This document shows, one piece after another, positions 46,783 to 57,690 of a DNA stretch of 64,000 nucleotides. The notes beneath the pieces are model-generated. The model saw only the letters and a list, made by a program, of their open reading frames with translations. It made no database searches and was not told the origin of the DNA. The stretch spans positions 54,136,203 to 54,200,202 of the forward strand of contig OZ020313.1 in the NCBI GenBank assembly GCA_963971305.1. The letters run 5' to 3'. This stretch comes from Arcuatula senhousia (taxonomy: Eukaryota > Mollusca > Bivalvia > Mytilida > Mytilidae). The stretch's first letter is position 1, and the number at the start of each line of letters is the position of its first letter. The position numbers and the translations under genes were made by a program.

Positions 46783-46826
46783 ACGCCTGACGCGCGTTTC
46801 GTCTATTCAAGACTCATCAGAGGCGC
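46783..46826 (-). ncRNA. Hammerhead ribozyme motif HHR5
   Basis: Identical to HHR1: GCGCCT, CTGATGA, GTCT/AGAC, GAAA, GTC, AGGCGT. Confidence 0.85.
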
Positions 46827-47344
46827 TCTACCAAAAGTTGAAAATGCCAAACACTATATGATTATGAAGAGCATAGAAAAATTATACCAAAAATGTCGAA
46901 AGAGGGACCAAATTATACTACGACCAACCTAAGTCTGGGGAGAGAAGAACCGTAGGGTTTTGACAATTTTAAAATTTATACGGATAATTTATAGCTTTGA
47001 TGTGTTCGTCAACACAAAAGTGTTGATGCCGGAGCGGGCTAACCTCGCGATCGGGGAATTAAAACTCCACCAGCAGCGCTAACAATCACGGATGTTAGAA
47101 ATATAAATTACAACAAAGTTCCAGACAAGTAATCTTGCTACGCCTTACATGAAGATGTCGTTTTGCATATTGGAACATTTGGACCTTATTGAACACAAAA
47201 CCTTGATGCAACAGGACAAAACATGAATAAACAAGACTTCTGAAGAGACATTTCTTTCCTCTCCTTGACCAATTTGCCTACTCTCTCTAAGTACCATTAG
47301 TTGGCCTCAATAAAATACAGTGCAATTAATAGCCCTTTTATATG

Positions 47345-47830
47345 GGTGAGTGAGTGAGTTGTGCAACGCTATATAGGTTATTTACAGGCGATGAACATGA
47401 AAAGGATGATAAAATGAACATGAAATGATCATGATAAGTGAACTATGGGGATGAGGTAGGAAACAAAGGAACGGTAAATTTTGAAGAACCACAGGAAAAG
47501 TGGAGAGGTGGGTAGGGTGGAAAATTTAGCGTATGTGGTGGCACCGTGCACTACTTGGCGGTCCACAAAGGGGTCTTTTACGTGCATGAAACATGATGGC
47601 ATGCTACACACATGTTTGCCGCCTATGGTCAGCGATCAAGGTTTCCGTATTATAGACCTGACGACCCCCGCGGACGAGGGCCACCCTGTACAGCCACCTA
47701 GGGTACACACTTGGTCGCTCTGTGGGCTGAGCACTGACCCGACATCAGAATCCCAAGACCCTTAGTCGCCTCTTACGACAAGCTAGGCTATGCTGCGGGC
47801 CTTTTCACCACCCGGGCCCGCGCCGGACGG
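47345..47830 (+). repeat. TTTTACGCC-family repeat, unit 4
   Basis: Starts within GAGTGAGTTGTGCAACGC (the GTGTTTTACGCCC part is deleted, as at 36940) and ends CACCCGGGCCCGCGCC. Confidence 0.6.
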
Positions 47831-48439
47831 ACCCCTTTTATATGGAAACCCATGCATTTTTTATATAACCTTTTTGAAGAGACCATTTTATAGTATGCTC
47901 AATGGGGGTTCTTTATAAACACTCGCAAACCGCAACTCGGAGTGGGACTCGCATACGCATATAGATTGTTTCCAAATCCGGTATAAATAAGTTGAAACAA
48001 AACAGAAATCCCCCGAAAACGAAAGTAAAAACATTTTCAGTTTGCCTTACCTTACGACGAAAGAATTTATTCATTAAGATAAGATTGTTTTACACAAAAT
48101 CATGAAAATGAATTGTTTCTATCACGATCATGTAAATGCACTCACATTTTATGTCTAGACTCATCACATTCTTCTTCACGACTTATGGTGTATTTGGGTA
48201 TTGTACTATCACGTGATATAGAAATATTTAAATACCAGTAAACTATAAACTGAAAAACAAATTAAATGCGGTTAGATTTAAAAATTACAAAATCTAATCA
48301 AATGATAAACCAATGTATATCAAAGGTGTGTGCTTCCAGTGGAGGATTTAGAAAGGGCCCAGACCCCCATTTTCCTTAAATCTTGACACGGGAGTCACTT
48401 TAATGGAATTGTGAATCTTTTATTCATATATATTTTATA

Positions 48440-48798
48440 CACAGTGTAGGAACGGAAGTGTACAGTTTTAGGGCCTATAAACACTTTTTCAAATAACACA
48501 AAAACGAAGAAGATATACGATTGCCGTTCGCTTCAAATGTTAAGAAGACATAACATAGAATATGATATAACTCAATTACCTGTAATTGTTTGTGATGTCA
48601 AATAGAAATTTCAATCTGCACACTTGATTTTTCAAAAGTTCACTCCAAATTGATGTAAATAATCGGTTCGTGAACATAAATTGCATGAGTATTTGAAAAA
48701 GTTTGTGTAAAAATAAAATAAACTGTACAATCTAGAATGGTTCATTTCACCATTTCTTTATAGGTCGTTAAACTGTACACTTCCGTTCCTATACTGTG
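48440..48798. mobile_element. MITE with CACAGT ends (359 bp)
   Basis: CACAGTGTAGGAACGGAAGT at the left, and CACAGTATAGGAACGGAAGT on the opposite strand at the right. The inverted repeat extends about 40 bp to CCTATAAA. ATA flanks both ends. No ORF. Confidence 0.8.
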
Positions 48799-48822
48799 AT
48801 ATATTTTGTCTTGATCCAATTA

Positions 48823-49125
48823 CAACCCGCCCAATTTAACTATGGACTTTCGATTGACACAACAATGAAAATCGGTAACAAAAACCGCAAATCGTCACAG
48901 TAAGAAAAACCAACGTCAGCCAGACTATTCAACAATGTTCAATCAAATTTAATGTTTGCACGACCCATTCATTCAAACAATGTATTTTTTATGTCATCAA
49001 ATGTAACGATTTGTGGTTTTTGTTAACGATTGGCTTTGTTCATGATGATGTAAATTGTCATTGTTGTGTTTGGACACTTCACTTAACGCTACAATCAATA
49101 GTCCATAGTTAAATCGGACGGGTTG
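48823..49125. mobile_element. TA-flanked MITE (303 bp)
   Basis: Ends CAACCCG(C/T)CC(A/G)ATTTAACT, inverted repeats about 33 bp, TA at 48821-48822 and 49126-49127. Unit 5 has the empty site CCCAATTATACATG at about 63939. No ORF; mariner-type MITE likely. Confidence 0.85.
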
Positions 49126-49447
49126 TATACATGTATAATCATTGTATTAAATTATTATGCCCCTTGAGGACCTTAATTGGAATAAACAATCTTATCTATA
49201 AAGAAATCAGTAGCGTAACCAGGTACGAGCACCTCTTTGGCATGAGCACCTCTTTGAGATGAGCACCTGCTTCTTGCAAAATAACCTTTTTAGCTACATT
49301 TTATATGTGCCTGTCCTGAGCCAGGAATCCTTCTCAAAGCTTGTTTGTCTGTTTGTCTCTGAGCTATTTTGTGTTACTTGTTTTATGTCTAGAAATGGGT
49401 CTTTCGGTAAAAATTAGGGCATTGGTATTGAATCTTTTGATTCGTAT

Positions 49448-49600
49448 TTTTAGTCTTGGACCAATGCAAGACAGCAATCAGCGACCTCTGGTCATGTTGA
49501 AAACTACAGCAATTGGTCATTTTCCATTTTGGATTTTTAAGCTATACCGCTTGTTTATGTAGGTAGTGTCTTGTACACTTTTTCCACGTCTCTTTATCGT
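49448..49600 (+). repeat. Dispersed repeat family R, unit 4 copy
   Basis: TAGTCTTGGACCAATGCAAG to CACTTTTTCCACGTCTC, closely matching 39420-39560. Confidence 0.6.
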
Positions 49601-49756
49601 CTTTAAACAATCCACTATAGTTAGTAAACAACCATTTGATTATTAATGGGGGGACAATGTTGAAATTTGAAACGAAAAGGCAGGCCATAAATCAAGAAAT
49701 AAAAAGGCAGACTGCCATAAATCAAGAAATGAAAAGCAATATAGTGCTTTGAATAA

Positions 49757-51013
49757 AAACAAGAGGCTCACAGGAGCCTGCATCGCTCACCTGGTCTTGA
49801 TGTCGACCCTATAAAGACTTTTCTAGAGCTAAATGAGCTGAACATTTAAGCAAGTAACAGCTTTTCTCTATCAACTATAGTCTGATTCTGTAGCCGTAGG
49901 CCCAAATCATGAAAAAATGTTATTTTAAGGTCCATAACCACTATGAGGGGTCATCTGACAACTTTGACCCTATGAAAACTTTTGTAGAGCTAAAACTGGA
50001 CATTTAAGCAAGCAACAGCTTTTTTCTATCTGCTATAGTTTTCATTCTGTAGCCTCATGCCGAAATCATGAAAAAAACGGTATTTCAAGGGACATAACCA
50101 CTATAAGGAGTTATCTGACAACGTTGACCCTGCTGAACATTTAAGCAAGTAACAGCTTTTCTCTATCTGCAGTAGTTTTCATTCTGTAGCCGTAGGCCGA
50201 AATCATGAAAAAAACGTTATTTTAAGGGCCGTAACCACTATAAGGGGTCATCTGACAACTTTGACCCTATGGAAACTTTAGTAGAGCTAAATGAGCTGAA
50301 CATTTAAGCAAGCAACAACTTTTCTCCATCCGTAATAGTTTTCATTCTGTAATCCAAAAACATGCCGACCATCCAACAGAGCCGCCATTTCTATATAGAA
50401 CAGGGGGGTCAGACCATAGTTTTTGCTTATACCTCAAAAAGTATAAGAGATAAAGAAAATCTAAAGCAACCAACCCTCTTCTGCATCAATAGGCGCTACA
50501 AAATTCTTCATTAAGCCGAAGTTGTGGGACGAATCAAAAAGTATAAGAGATAGAGAACATCTAAAGCAACCAACCCTCTTCTGCATCAATAGGCTCTACA
50601 AAACTCTTCATTTAGCCGAAGTTGTGGGACGAATCTTCATTGAAATTATTCCCCTTAATCGTCAAAATTGACCCATTCTCACAGTTTTTGAACCTTATCT
50701 TAAAAACTGTAAAAGCTAGAGGAAAAGTTAACATTTCAAAATTGTTCAGCTCATTGAGATCTACAAAATGATTTCAGGGTCAAAATTGTCAGATCTACCC
50801 TTTAAGAGTTATCCTCCTTCAACAGTTTTCAATCAATTTTACCCTGTTTGTTTTTTTTATCAAACGGAAAGCTTTGTAACTTTGTATTCTTGATCTAACT
50901 AGTTTTTTTTATGTTACTTACCAATTACATGTAGACCATGTTGCCCACTAGATAAGAGGCTTTAGCATAAGAGAACAGGTGAGCGATTCAGGGTTCTAGG
51001 AGCCTTTTGGTTT
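49757..51013. mobile_element. Tandem-core element H4 with two hairpin ends
   Basis: Begins AAGAGGCTCACAGGAGCCTG then CGCTCACCTGGTC. Ends with CAGGTGAGCGATTC, a decayed hairpin and AGGAGCC, so the same terminus is present at both ends in inverted orientation. Inside are about three core monomers in one orientation, then an inverted counterpart (GTTCAGCTCATTGAGATCTAC against GTAGAGCTAAATGAGCTGAAC). It is a foldback version of the H family. Confidence 0.65.
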
Positions 51014-51260
51014 TTTTTTTGTTTTTTTTTTTTTTTTTTGGTTTCTGACTGTTCTCTGTTGCGTATCTTAAGGGTTTCGTTTTTTAAATATTCCTCGTAT
51101 TTTATGTCTACTGATTTTGTCTTGGACTTCCGATATACTACAGATTCTAGGAGGTCCGCTTCATATTTGGATTTATTTCTCAAAATTCACAAATTAGGAA
51201 GGCTTTGTACAAAGCTCTATTACGAACGTGATGACTTCAACTTTCCAATAGTTAACTTTT

Positions 51261-51526
51261 GAGTTGGAGAAAACATCAAAGTTTTAATTATCTGTCTAAA
51301 TTTCAAAATTGTCTAAACCCTAAGGTTCTTCCTACCCCAGACATAGGTTGAATATCTTGGTTCACCAGTTTGGTATTTTTGGTTACACTGTTCTATGCTC
51401 TTCATATTCATACAGTGTTTGGCATTTTCAATATTTTTGGTAGAGCGCCTCCGATGAGTCTTGAATAGACGAAACGCGCGTCAAGCGTAGCAAAATTTAT
51501 TGTCTGGAACTTTGTTGTCATTTGTA
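51261..51526 (+). mobile_element. Retrozyme-like repeat RZ4 inserted in PLE-B
   Basis: A single plus-strand unit of the RZ family. Unit 1 has the uninterrupted target GTTAACTTTCCCTTTCTAT (about 19398-19416). This shows directly that the repeat transposes as a discrete monomer-sized piece. Confidence 0.75.
51445..51488 (+). ncRNA. Hammerhead motif HHR6, core-mutated
   Basis: GCGCCT, then CCGATGA instead of CTGATGA, stem II GTCT/AGAC, GAAA, GTC, then AAGCGT (a mismatch in stem I). The core change should weaken or abolish cleavage. Confidence 0.7.
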
Positions 51527-51835
51527 TTTCCCTTTCTATCTAGCGAAATTCCGTCCGCTCCAGCATATGGAGTTTACGTATCACAATTGATTCATGTGGG
51601 GAGTAAAACGACTTCCTTGATAGAGTTACACGGCTGACAAGCAGATTGTTAACACAGGGGGACGTTGCTCCCATGTTGTTGTCATCACTCAAGAAATTTT
51701 ACGGAAGACATCATATGCTTGTAAACAAATACGGGATTTTTATCTCTCGGATAAGCACAGATGTTGGTTTGACATAGAGTTTAGTAATGTTTTCCGGATT
51801 TGACGAACACTTAATCGATCTTTGGCAACGTGACA

Positions 51836-52775
51836 GGTGTGCTATAGCAAGCAGATACTGCTTACTCTTCTGGAGCACCTCAGTTCACTTTCGTTTCGAC
51901 TTGAGTTCACGTTGCTGAATGCAGTTTTGTTGTTATGTGTGTGTGTGTGTATTTTTATGTTGTTGTGTGGTTTGTTTCGTTGTGAAGATTTTTTGTCTAC
52001 CGGTTTTGTGTATGTGTTTACGGTTTTATGATGTTGATAACCCCTTTGGTACACCTTTGCTTCTTAAATGCTTCATTGTACCTCCTTTGTTCCCTTCTTT
52101 GGTGTTTTGCATTTTTATATTTTTATTCAAAACAGTAGAGTATATTTGTCAATATGCTTCAGTAATTATGCAGTACGTTAAATAATTATTTTTTATCACC
52201 TAGATTTTTTTCCAATGACAGCAATGTATGAAGTAAACTTTGGGACATTTTTATTTCTTCTTTTTTTGCCATTAAAAAGTAAAAACAATTTATTCATATT
52301 TAAGAAACAGTTTTATCAACATGTAGTACCAAAAAGATCGTGTATGTGATGATACAAAAAAAGTTTACCCTGGTCTTTTTATTATTTTTTGTTTGTTTGG
52401 ATATTTGTTTTAGCTTTTTAAGAATTCCCTCAAAATGCTGATTTTCTTCATTCATTACAAAGTAGGGTTAAACTTCATTAGCTATGTAAAATATTGAACC
52501 AAAGTTTCAAAAGACCAAAATAAAAGCCTAAAAATAATATGTCCATTATCCATTTATCCAAAAATATTATCTTTAATCTGTCTGCAATTCACGTAATAGA
52601 GTCCAAATTATCTTATTTGTCTTTGTTCTTTGCAAAAAACTTCTTATTTAAAAACGTAATACTATGCTTGTGTAGTAACGATTCAGAACTGACTTTACTT
52701 TAGACAAAATAATTAAAAAATTAAATTTCAGACAATCTAAAAAATTGAAACAGAATATAAAAGAGTAAAACACTT
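51836..52775. other. Conserved 3' flank of TRIM-like copy 4
   Basis: Matches the flanks of the other three copies. The candidate polyadenylation signal is altered to AATAAG at about 52612. Confidence 0.55.
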
Positions 52776-54461
52776 CTAATTCACTTTGTAAAGAAATAAC
52801 TTCTTCACCCGGTTTGTCACAAGAACACGGTTATTATTCCTATCATAGTCTACTGCTAATGGACGAAATAACCCATCTTTGTCAGTCAACAACACGCAGT
52901 GACGATCACCGTCTGGTGATATAACGATAAGGTTGTTTGTTTCCCTTCCTACAGCGTACACGTACCCGTGAGTATCAATTGAAATTCCTACAGGTGCACG
53001 CAAGACCTTTTCGTTCTTAAACTCCCACTTTGTTCTGCCGTCCATACTTCAACAGGTCACGGTATGGGCATTATAGTTAGTAAAGTAAAGTTTATCTTGA
53101 TATGTCGTGATGTAGGAGGACCATGGCATGTCAGGTATCTTCTTGATTATCGTTATCTTCTCACTGTCTATATTCATTTTACATATCCCTACATCTCTGG
53201 CACAGTAGATAAGGTCTCCGTCCTTGTATGTAATGCCGTAGTTCTTTGTGTTGGTCGGAATAGATCGGATGATCTTTCTTGTGTCTATGTTGACTTTATT
53301 TATAAAGTGTATGTCGTCCAATCCCGTTGTTACTGCCAAGGTGTTAGTGGACAGTATATGTGTTATATCGACGATAATATAAGGTTTGACATTAATCTGG
53401 CAATCCACTGTACCATCCTCTGTCACCAATACGATGCATTTATCAGCATTACTTGTAACGGCAAATCTACCACCAGAAAGGAAACAGCATCCATACAAGT
53501 AGTTTTTCTTTACGTCAATCGGTCTGATAAGATCAAGCCTTATACTGTCAATAGACCTGACACTGGGAACATGGAGCTGTGCCTGTTTATGTTTTCTTTT
53601 CTTGAGAACAATCTTACATGGAGTAGAACTCATGGATACGCGACCGAACGTTGGTAAATATTTATCTATCTTTGTTAAAGCCAATTCGAAGGAAAGAGAA
53701 ATATGTTCTAGATCTCTACTTGAACAAATATTTTCTATGTATTCATTATCAGACAATGTAAGCTTCTCCGTTTTCTTCATTGAAAGGAAGATTTGTAGAT
53801 CGGACGCGTGATCTTTCAGAGCTGATAAACTCCTCTGCATTTCTTTGATCTCTTGTTCTTTCTTCTCTAATAATACAAGAAGGGCTTGGATTTTTGTGGT
53901 GTGAAGTTTTTCTACTTCTGTCAATTCATGTAATATTTGAGCTTCAAGTTTGTCAAGATGGTCGTTAACTTTCCTTCTCGTTTCTTTTATTTTTGTCTGA
54001 ATCTTGTTCTTTTGCTTTTGTATTAGCGATAAGTTTTGTTGTCGATCTGTAATGATCATTGAGATGTTTTCTTTGTTTTCCTTTAGGTTTGCCTCGCATT
54101 CTGCAAGAGCATTGGAAATCTTCACCTCGCCAACTACTTCATCAACAGGTAACATGCCCTTACATTCCTTGTGTTTTCCCAAAATACATTTCAGACAACA
54201 GGCACATTCGTGTTCGCCACAGTAGGTTTGATAACTCTCGTTGTGTTCCGGACAGGTGTGAGATATTTTCAGTACGTCGGGAGGAAGTTGTTTGTATACT
54301 TCGATAGGGGTCATCTGGTGCTCGTTTGATCCTTTGGAGGCTAAATGTCGCTTTTCGCAGTCGATGCATAACGCCTCGTCACAGTTCACACACCAAACCG
54401 TGGACGGCATCGACTGTCCGAGAGTCTCACACACCCCACAGAGAGTACAGTTACTTGCCAT
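52776..54461 (-). pseudogene. TRIM-like copy 4, in-frame TGA at codon 471
   Basis: Colinear with the other three copies over exactly 1686 bp, with no indel. The only lesion is TGA at 53049-53051 (codon 471) where copies 2 and 3 have TGT (Cys); the frame then continues for 90 codons to the usual stop. Translation ending there would lose most of propeller blades 5 and 6 and prevent ring closure, but leave B-boxes and coiled coil intact. The rest is not obviously decayed: both B-boxes are complete and the propeller has its own variant residues (Tyr321, TGL at 379-381, GRETNN at 505-510, RVK at 551-553). It may be a recent pseudogene, a null allele in the sequenced individual, a truncated regulator or a sequencing error. 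UGA recoding is possible but less likely. Confidence 0.85.
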
Positions 54462-54464
54462 ATT

Positions 54465-54472
54465 CTGAAATC
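54465..54472 (-). promoter_or_regulatory. Putative 3' splice site before the ATG, copy 4
   Basis: GATTTCAG on the gene strand, three bases before the ATG; still a usable acceptor. Confidence 0.45.
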
Positions 54473-54799
54473 ATAATTGATGAAAAAACTAAATCACATG
54501 TCACAATGCCAATGTCTTTTTTTTATTTTTACATTCAAATACTCTATCGGTTTCTCTCTGCTTCTTACTAATGTTTCTGTTTTTCTCTTTTACTTGTGTC
54601 TGCTTTGTGTTTTGATTATACGAGTATTTATGCATACTATATAATAATAAGACACCCTGTTTTTGTGGGTTGTTTTTATAATTTATTGATAAAAGGCAGA
54701 GATCTCTGCCTACAGAGGTCAACTGATTTAGCGGTGGTATTTAGTTTTGCCTGAGGAAACCCTCCTTGTCATTTTATTTTTATAGAAACATGTAGAAAT

Positions 54800-54950
54800 G
54801 CGCACATCACCTGTAGCCTAGATTCACAGCCACCATTCGTTTCCTTGAGTTTGTGTCTCGTGAAGGAATCAATAACGGCGGAAAAGTGTAGAAAGCTGCT
54901 CGACTAAGGAGGACCCAAAGCCCTAATGTTCTACGGCAGTCTCCATAATA
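54800..54950. other. Conserved block upstream of copy 4
   Basis: Same block as 22720-22872, but the plus-strand frame is interrupted by a TAA after KCRKLLD. Confidence 0.5.
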
Positions 54951-54954
54951 TATA

Positions 54955-55562
54955 CACTCCAAAAAAAAAGGCACCATCCTATTAATTCTTTTACGTGTAC
55001 ATTTTAAGCCTTATTTACAAATCACAAATGAACTTAAGCCCAATTTTAAGTTATCTTTTAGAATGTGTTCTTAGTGTTAATTTCCACCAAAATTTTTGAA
55101 CAAGAAATGGTCAGCCGCTTTGAAATAACAACTCGAAGCAAACCACCAAAAAATGACTAAAACCGTCTTGAAGAATGTAAACTTTCAAGGAAAAACGAGT
55201 TTTTGTACATTTAAAGTTTTACATTCAAACAGGCGATCCAATATCCAATAGGTAAACATTCAGGGAAGAGAAATTTGTACACAAAAAAAAGAAAAGGAAA
55301 AAATCAATTGTAAAAGAAAAGGGAGATTACTCTGTTAGGATGAAATTTTCCGCCAAAAAAAAAAACAGAAAAACGCAATTTTCTCGACAGAATTTAAACT
55401 TTTTGGCTCAAATGTTTTGTAGAAAAACTCATGCTAATTTGGAACTATTCATCACACCATTTCAAATTTAATATCTTCAGTATGAGGTATCGATATTTGT
55501 CCTATAAGTGTTTCCTGTTTGCCAACTTTTTTATGTAAACATTAACATAAATATCATTATCT
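54955..55562. other. Unit 4 spacer
   Basis: Shared spacer (compare 42983-43900) with several short deletions. No gene. Confidence 0.45.
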
Positions 55563-55572
55563 CCCTTAACAT

Positions 55573-55892
55573 CCTTAATATAGTCATATCCACTTTATCA
55601 AAATTATTAAACTCCCTTTTTGAAAAAATGTAGGGAGATTCTTACAAGCAAGAATTAAAGAAATAGAACTTGCAGGAATAATTTAATTTTACTATACAAT
55701 GTTCTCCAGGTCACAGTGAGGTCTCTGATGCCTAATTGTGTGTGCTTGTAATATATGTTGTATGTCTAATATTTTATGTGTACTTTACTCAAATCACTTA
55801 ATCATATATGTTTAGTAGTATTTTATTGATTGTACTGCCCAGTTTTGGGCACCTTGATTGGTTAATAAAATTATCTGTATCTGTATTTGTAT
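55573..55892 (+). mobile_element. LINE 3' end, 5'-truncated, with 10-bp TSD
   Basis: A 320-bp non-coding tail ending TTGATTGGTTAATAAAATTA then CTGTAT repeats. CCCTTAACAT is at 55563-55572 and again at 55893-55902. Units 2 (about 32605) and 3 (about 43885) lack the insert. Confidence 0.8.
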
Positions 55893-55902
55893 CCCTTAAC
55901 AT

Positions 55903-56104
55903 ATCTCACAACTTATTATATTTTGAAATAAAGGAAATTTATTTTTTTAAACTGAGATGCCTGGCCACCTAAAAATTATAGGCTCTTCAAGAATTGTGTA
56001 CCAAAATGACATTTTTGGGAAAACGTAAGCATAAACTCGTTAAGCAGAATAATTGTTTATGACCGACCATGTAACTTAAAAGGGGGCTTGTTTTGTTTTG
56101 TGTG

Positions 56105-56135
<31 letters not shown>

Positions 56136-56409
56136 AAGAAAATTTGGCAGAGCGCGGGAAAAATATTTTTGAAGGCGTCATGGTAGAATAGTTTTTTCAT
56201 CAATAGCAACAGAAAAAAAATGCCTCTCTTAACCTCTGATGCCAATTAAAACAATAACAAAATGCGCGGGAAACCGATAAGCTTGATAACCAAAAAACAA
56301 CAAGAACGAAAAAAGTTCTCAATATGAATTTGCATTATGCTTTCTTAAGTGCTTTGTCGTGCAATATATATATCATTTATATCAGAGAAGTATATTATAT
56401 AAATTTTCA
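55903..56409. other. Unit 4 spacer with LINE-1 empty site
   Basis: Shared spacer. Contains the undisturbed target of the LINE at 32905-34902 and a T run at about 56107-56133. No gene. Confidence 0.5.
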
Positions 56410-56415
56410 GTAATC

Positions 56416-57690
56416 TATATAAATTGAATTACTATATCAAACTGAATCATAATTTTTTCAATTTTAAAAATGATGTTTTTGTAGCATTTATTTACTTTTC
56501 ACCAGAAACTCATCAGATTCGTCAAAAGATATTGAAGAAACTTTCTCCATTCTTTCACAAAAAATAGAAAAATACTCCTCCTTAGGTGAAATTTTAATTC
56601 AGGGAGATTTCAATGTATATACATATACTAATGCAGATTTTATTGAATCTGATGATTCACCATATCCAAATTTTGATGATGTTAATTATTTTATTGATTC
56701 ATGTTCATCAAGAAACAATTTTGATAATAAAAAACCAAACAAAAGTGGTAAACTTTTATTAAACCTGTGTAAAGAGACTGGCATAAGAATACTTAATGGT
56801 AGAACCAGTGGTGACCTTTTTGGAAAATTTACCTGTTATAAATACAATGGTTCAAGCACAGTTGATTATGCAGTTGCATCTGCAAATATATTACAAATTA
56901 TATGTAACTTTACTGTTCACAATTTACTACATTGTCTGATCATTGTGCTATTAGTTGTACTATTTTGACCTCTTTCTATACTAATTCTAACTTGGATCAA
57001 GCTAAAACCTATCCTCATATTGGAAAATTCCTATGGAATCAAGATTCAATTAATAGATATGCAATTCAAATGCAATCAACTGAGACTAAACATAAACCAC
57101 AAATGAAATTTAGTAATAGTGATGAAGCTGTAATTCATCTTAATAATATACTCCTGGAAGCTGCAAAATCCTCTGCTAAATTCATCAAAGGCAAGGTTAA
57201 AACTAAATGTAATAAATCAAAAAGAAAACCCTATTTTACAGAATCTTGTAAAGACCTCCAATCTACTGTTAAAAACTATGCTTCTTTAACGAATAAATTC
57301 CCTTTCAATGGATCATTTCGTAAAGAATACTATTCGTATCTCTCTAAATACAGAAGAAAGTGTAAGCAAGAAGAACATCTTTACAGAAATAAAATTAACG
57401 AAAACCTACACAACAATATGAGCACTAATCCAAAATTGTTTTGGGATAAACTTAACAAACTTAATAAAAGTTCTAATATGAATAACTCTGATGAAATCAG
57501 AAATCAAGAAGAGTTTCTAACATTTTTCAAAAAATTAAACACAGGTGAATCCTGTGAACTTAAGAAACCCTTTCATGAAAATGTCATGTCCAAACTGACA
57601 ACTCTAGCCAGTAGCACTATAACTGATAGCACACCTTTCAATAACCCATTTACATCAGATGAAATACTTAAAGCTGTGAAATCATTAAAC
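56416..57690 (+). pseudogene. LINE-2 APE-type endonuclease and linker
   Basis: Frames in order read KNDVFVAFIYFSPE (endonuclease core strand), LIQGDFNV (catalytic Asp/Asn), STVDYAVAS and LSDHCAI (Asp-His pair near the domain end), then a linker of about 250 codons (56932-57690). Frame changes occur near 56505 and 56930, so it is not translatable as one piece. The 5' part of the endonuclease and any ORF1 are missing. Confidence 0.75.

Larger units (their letters stand above)
46405..47145 (-). mobile_element. Retrozyme-like tandem repeat RZ3
   Basis: Two units 337 bp apart and a truncated third, the same organisation as RZ1. The first unit lacks the GAGCGGGCTAACCTCGCGAT segment present in the others, which explains the shorter spacing. 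Confidence 0.7.
51014..51835 (+). pseudogene. Penelope-like RT remnant (PLE-B), unit 4
   Basis: The plus-strand frame 51038-51262 contains RRSASYLDLFLKIHKLGR and YYERDDFNFPIVNF, the region after RT motif C. Homology resumes at 51530 (PSAPAYGVYVSQLIH in broken frames) after an inserted ribozyme repeat. It matches the unit 1 remnant at 19191-19800. Confidence 0.7.

Noticed and set aside
53049..53051. Selenocysteine codon in copy 4
   Set aside because: Copies 2 and 3 clearly have TGT, the copy shows other signs of decay, and no SECIS was identified by eye; kept only as a testable alternative.
53064..53657. 197-codon plus-strand frame, and similar long frames opposite the other gene copies (for example 41268-41831)
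   Set aside because: They lie antisense to the TRIM-like coding sequence and differ in extent between copies. Their openness follows from the sense-strand codon pattern, and no family features are visible.
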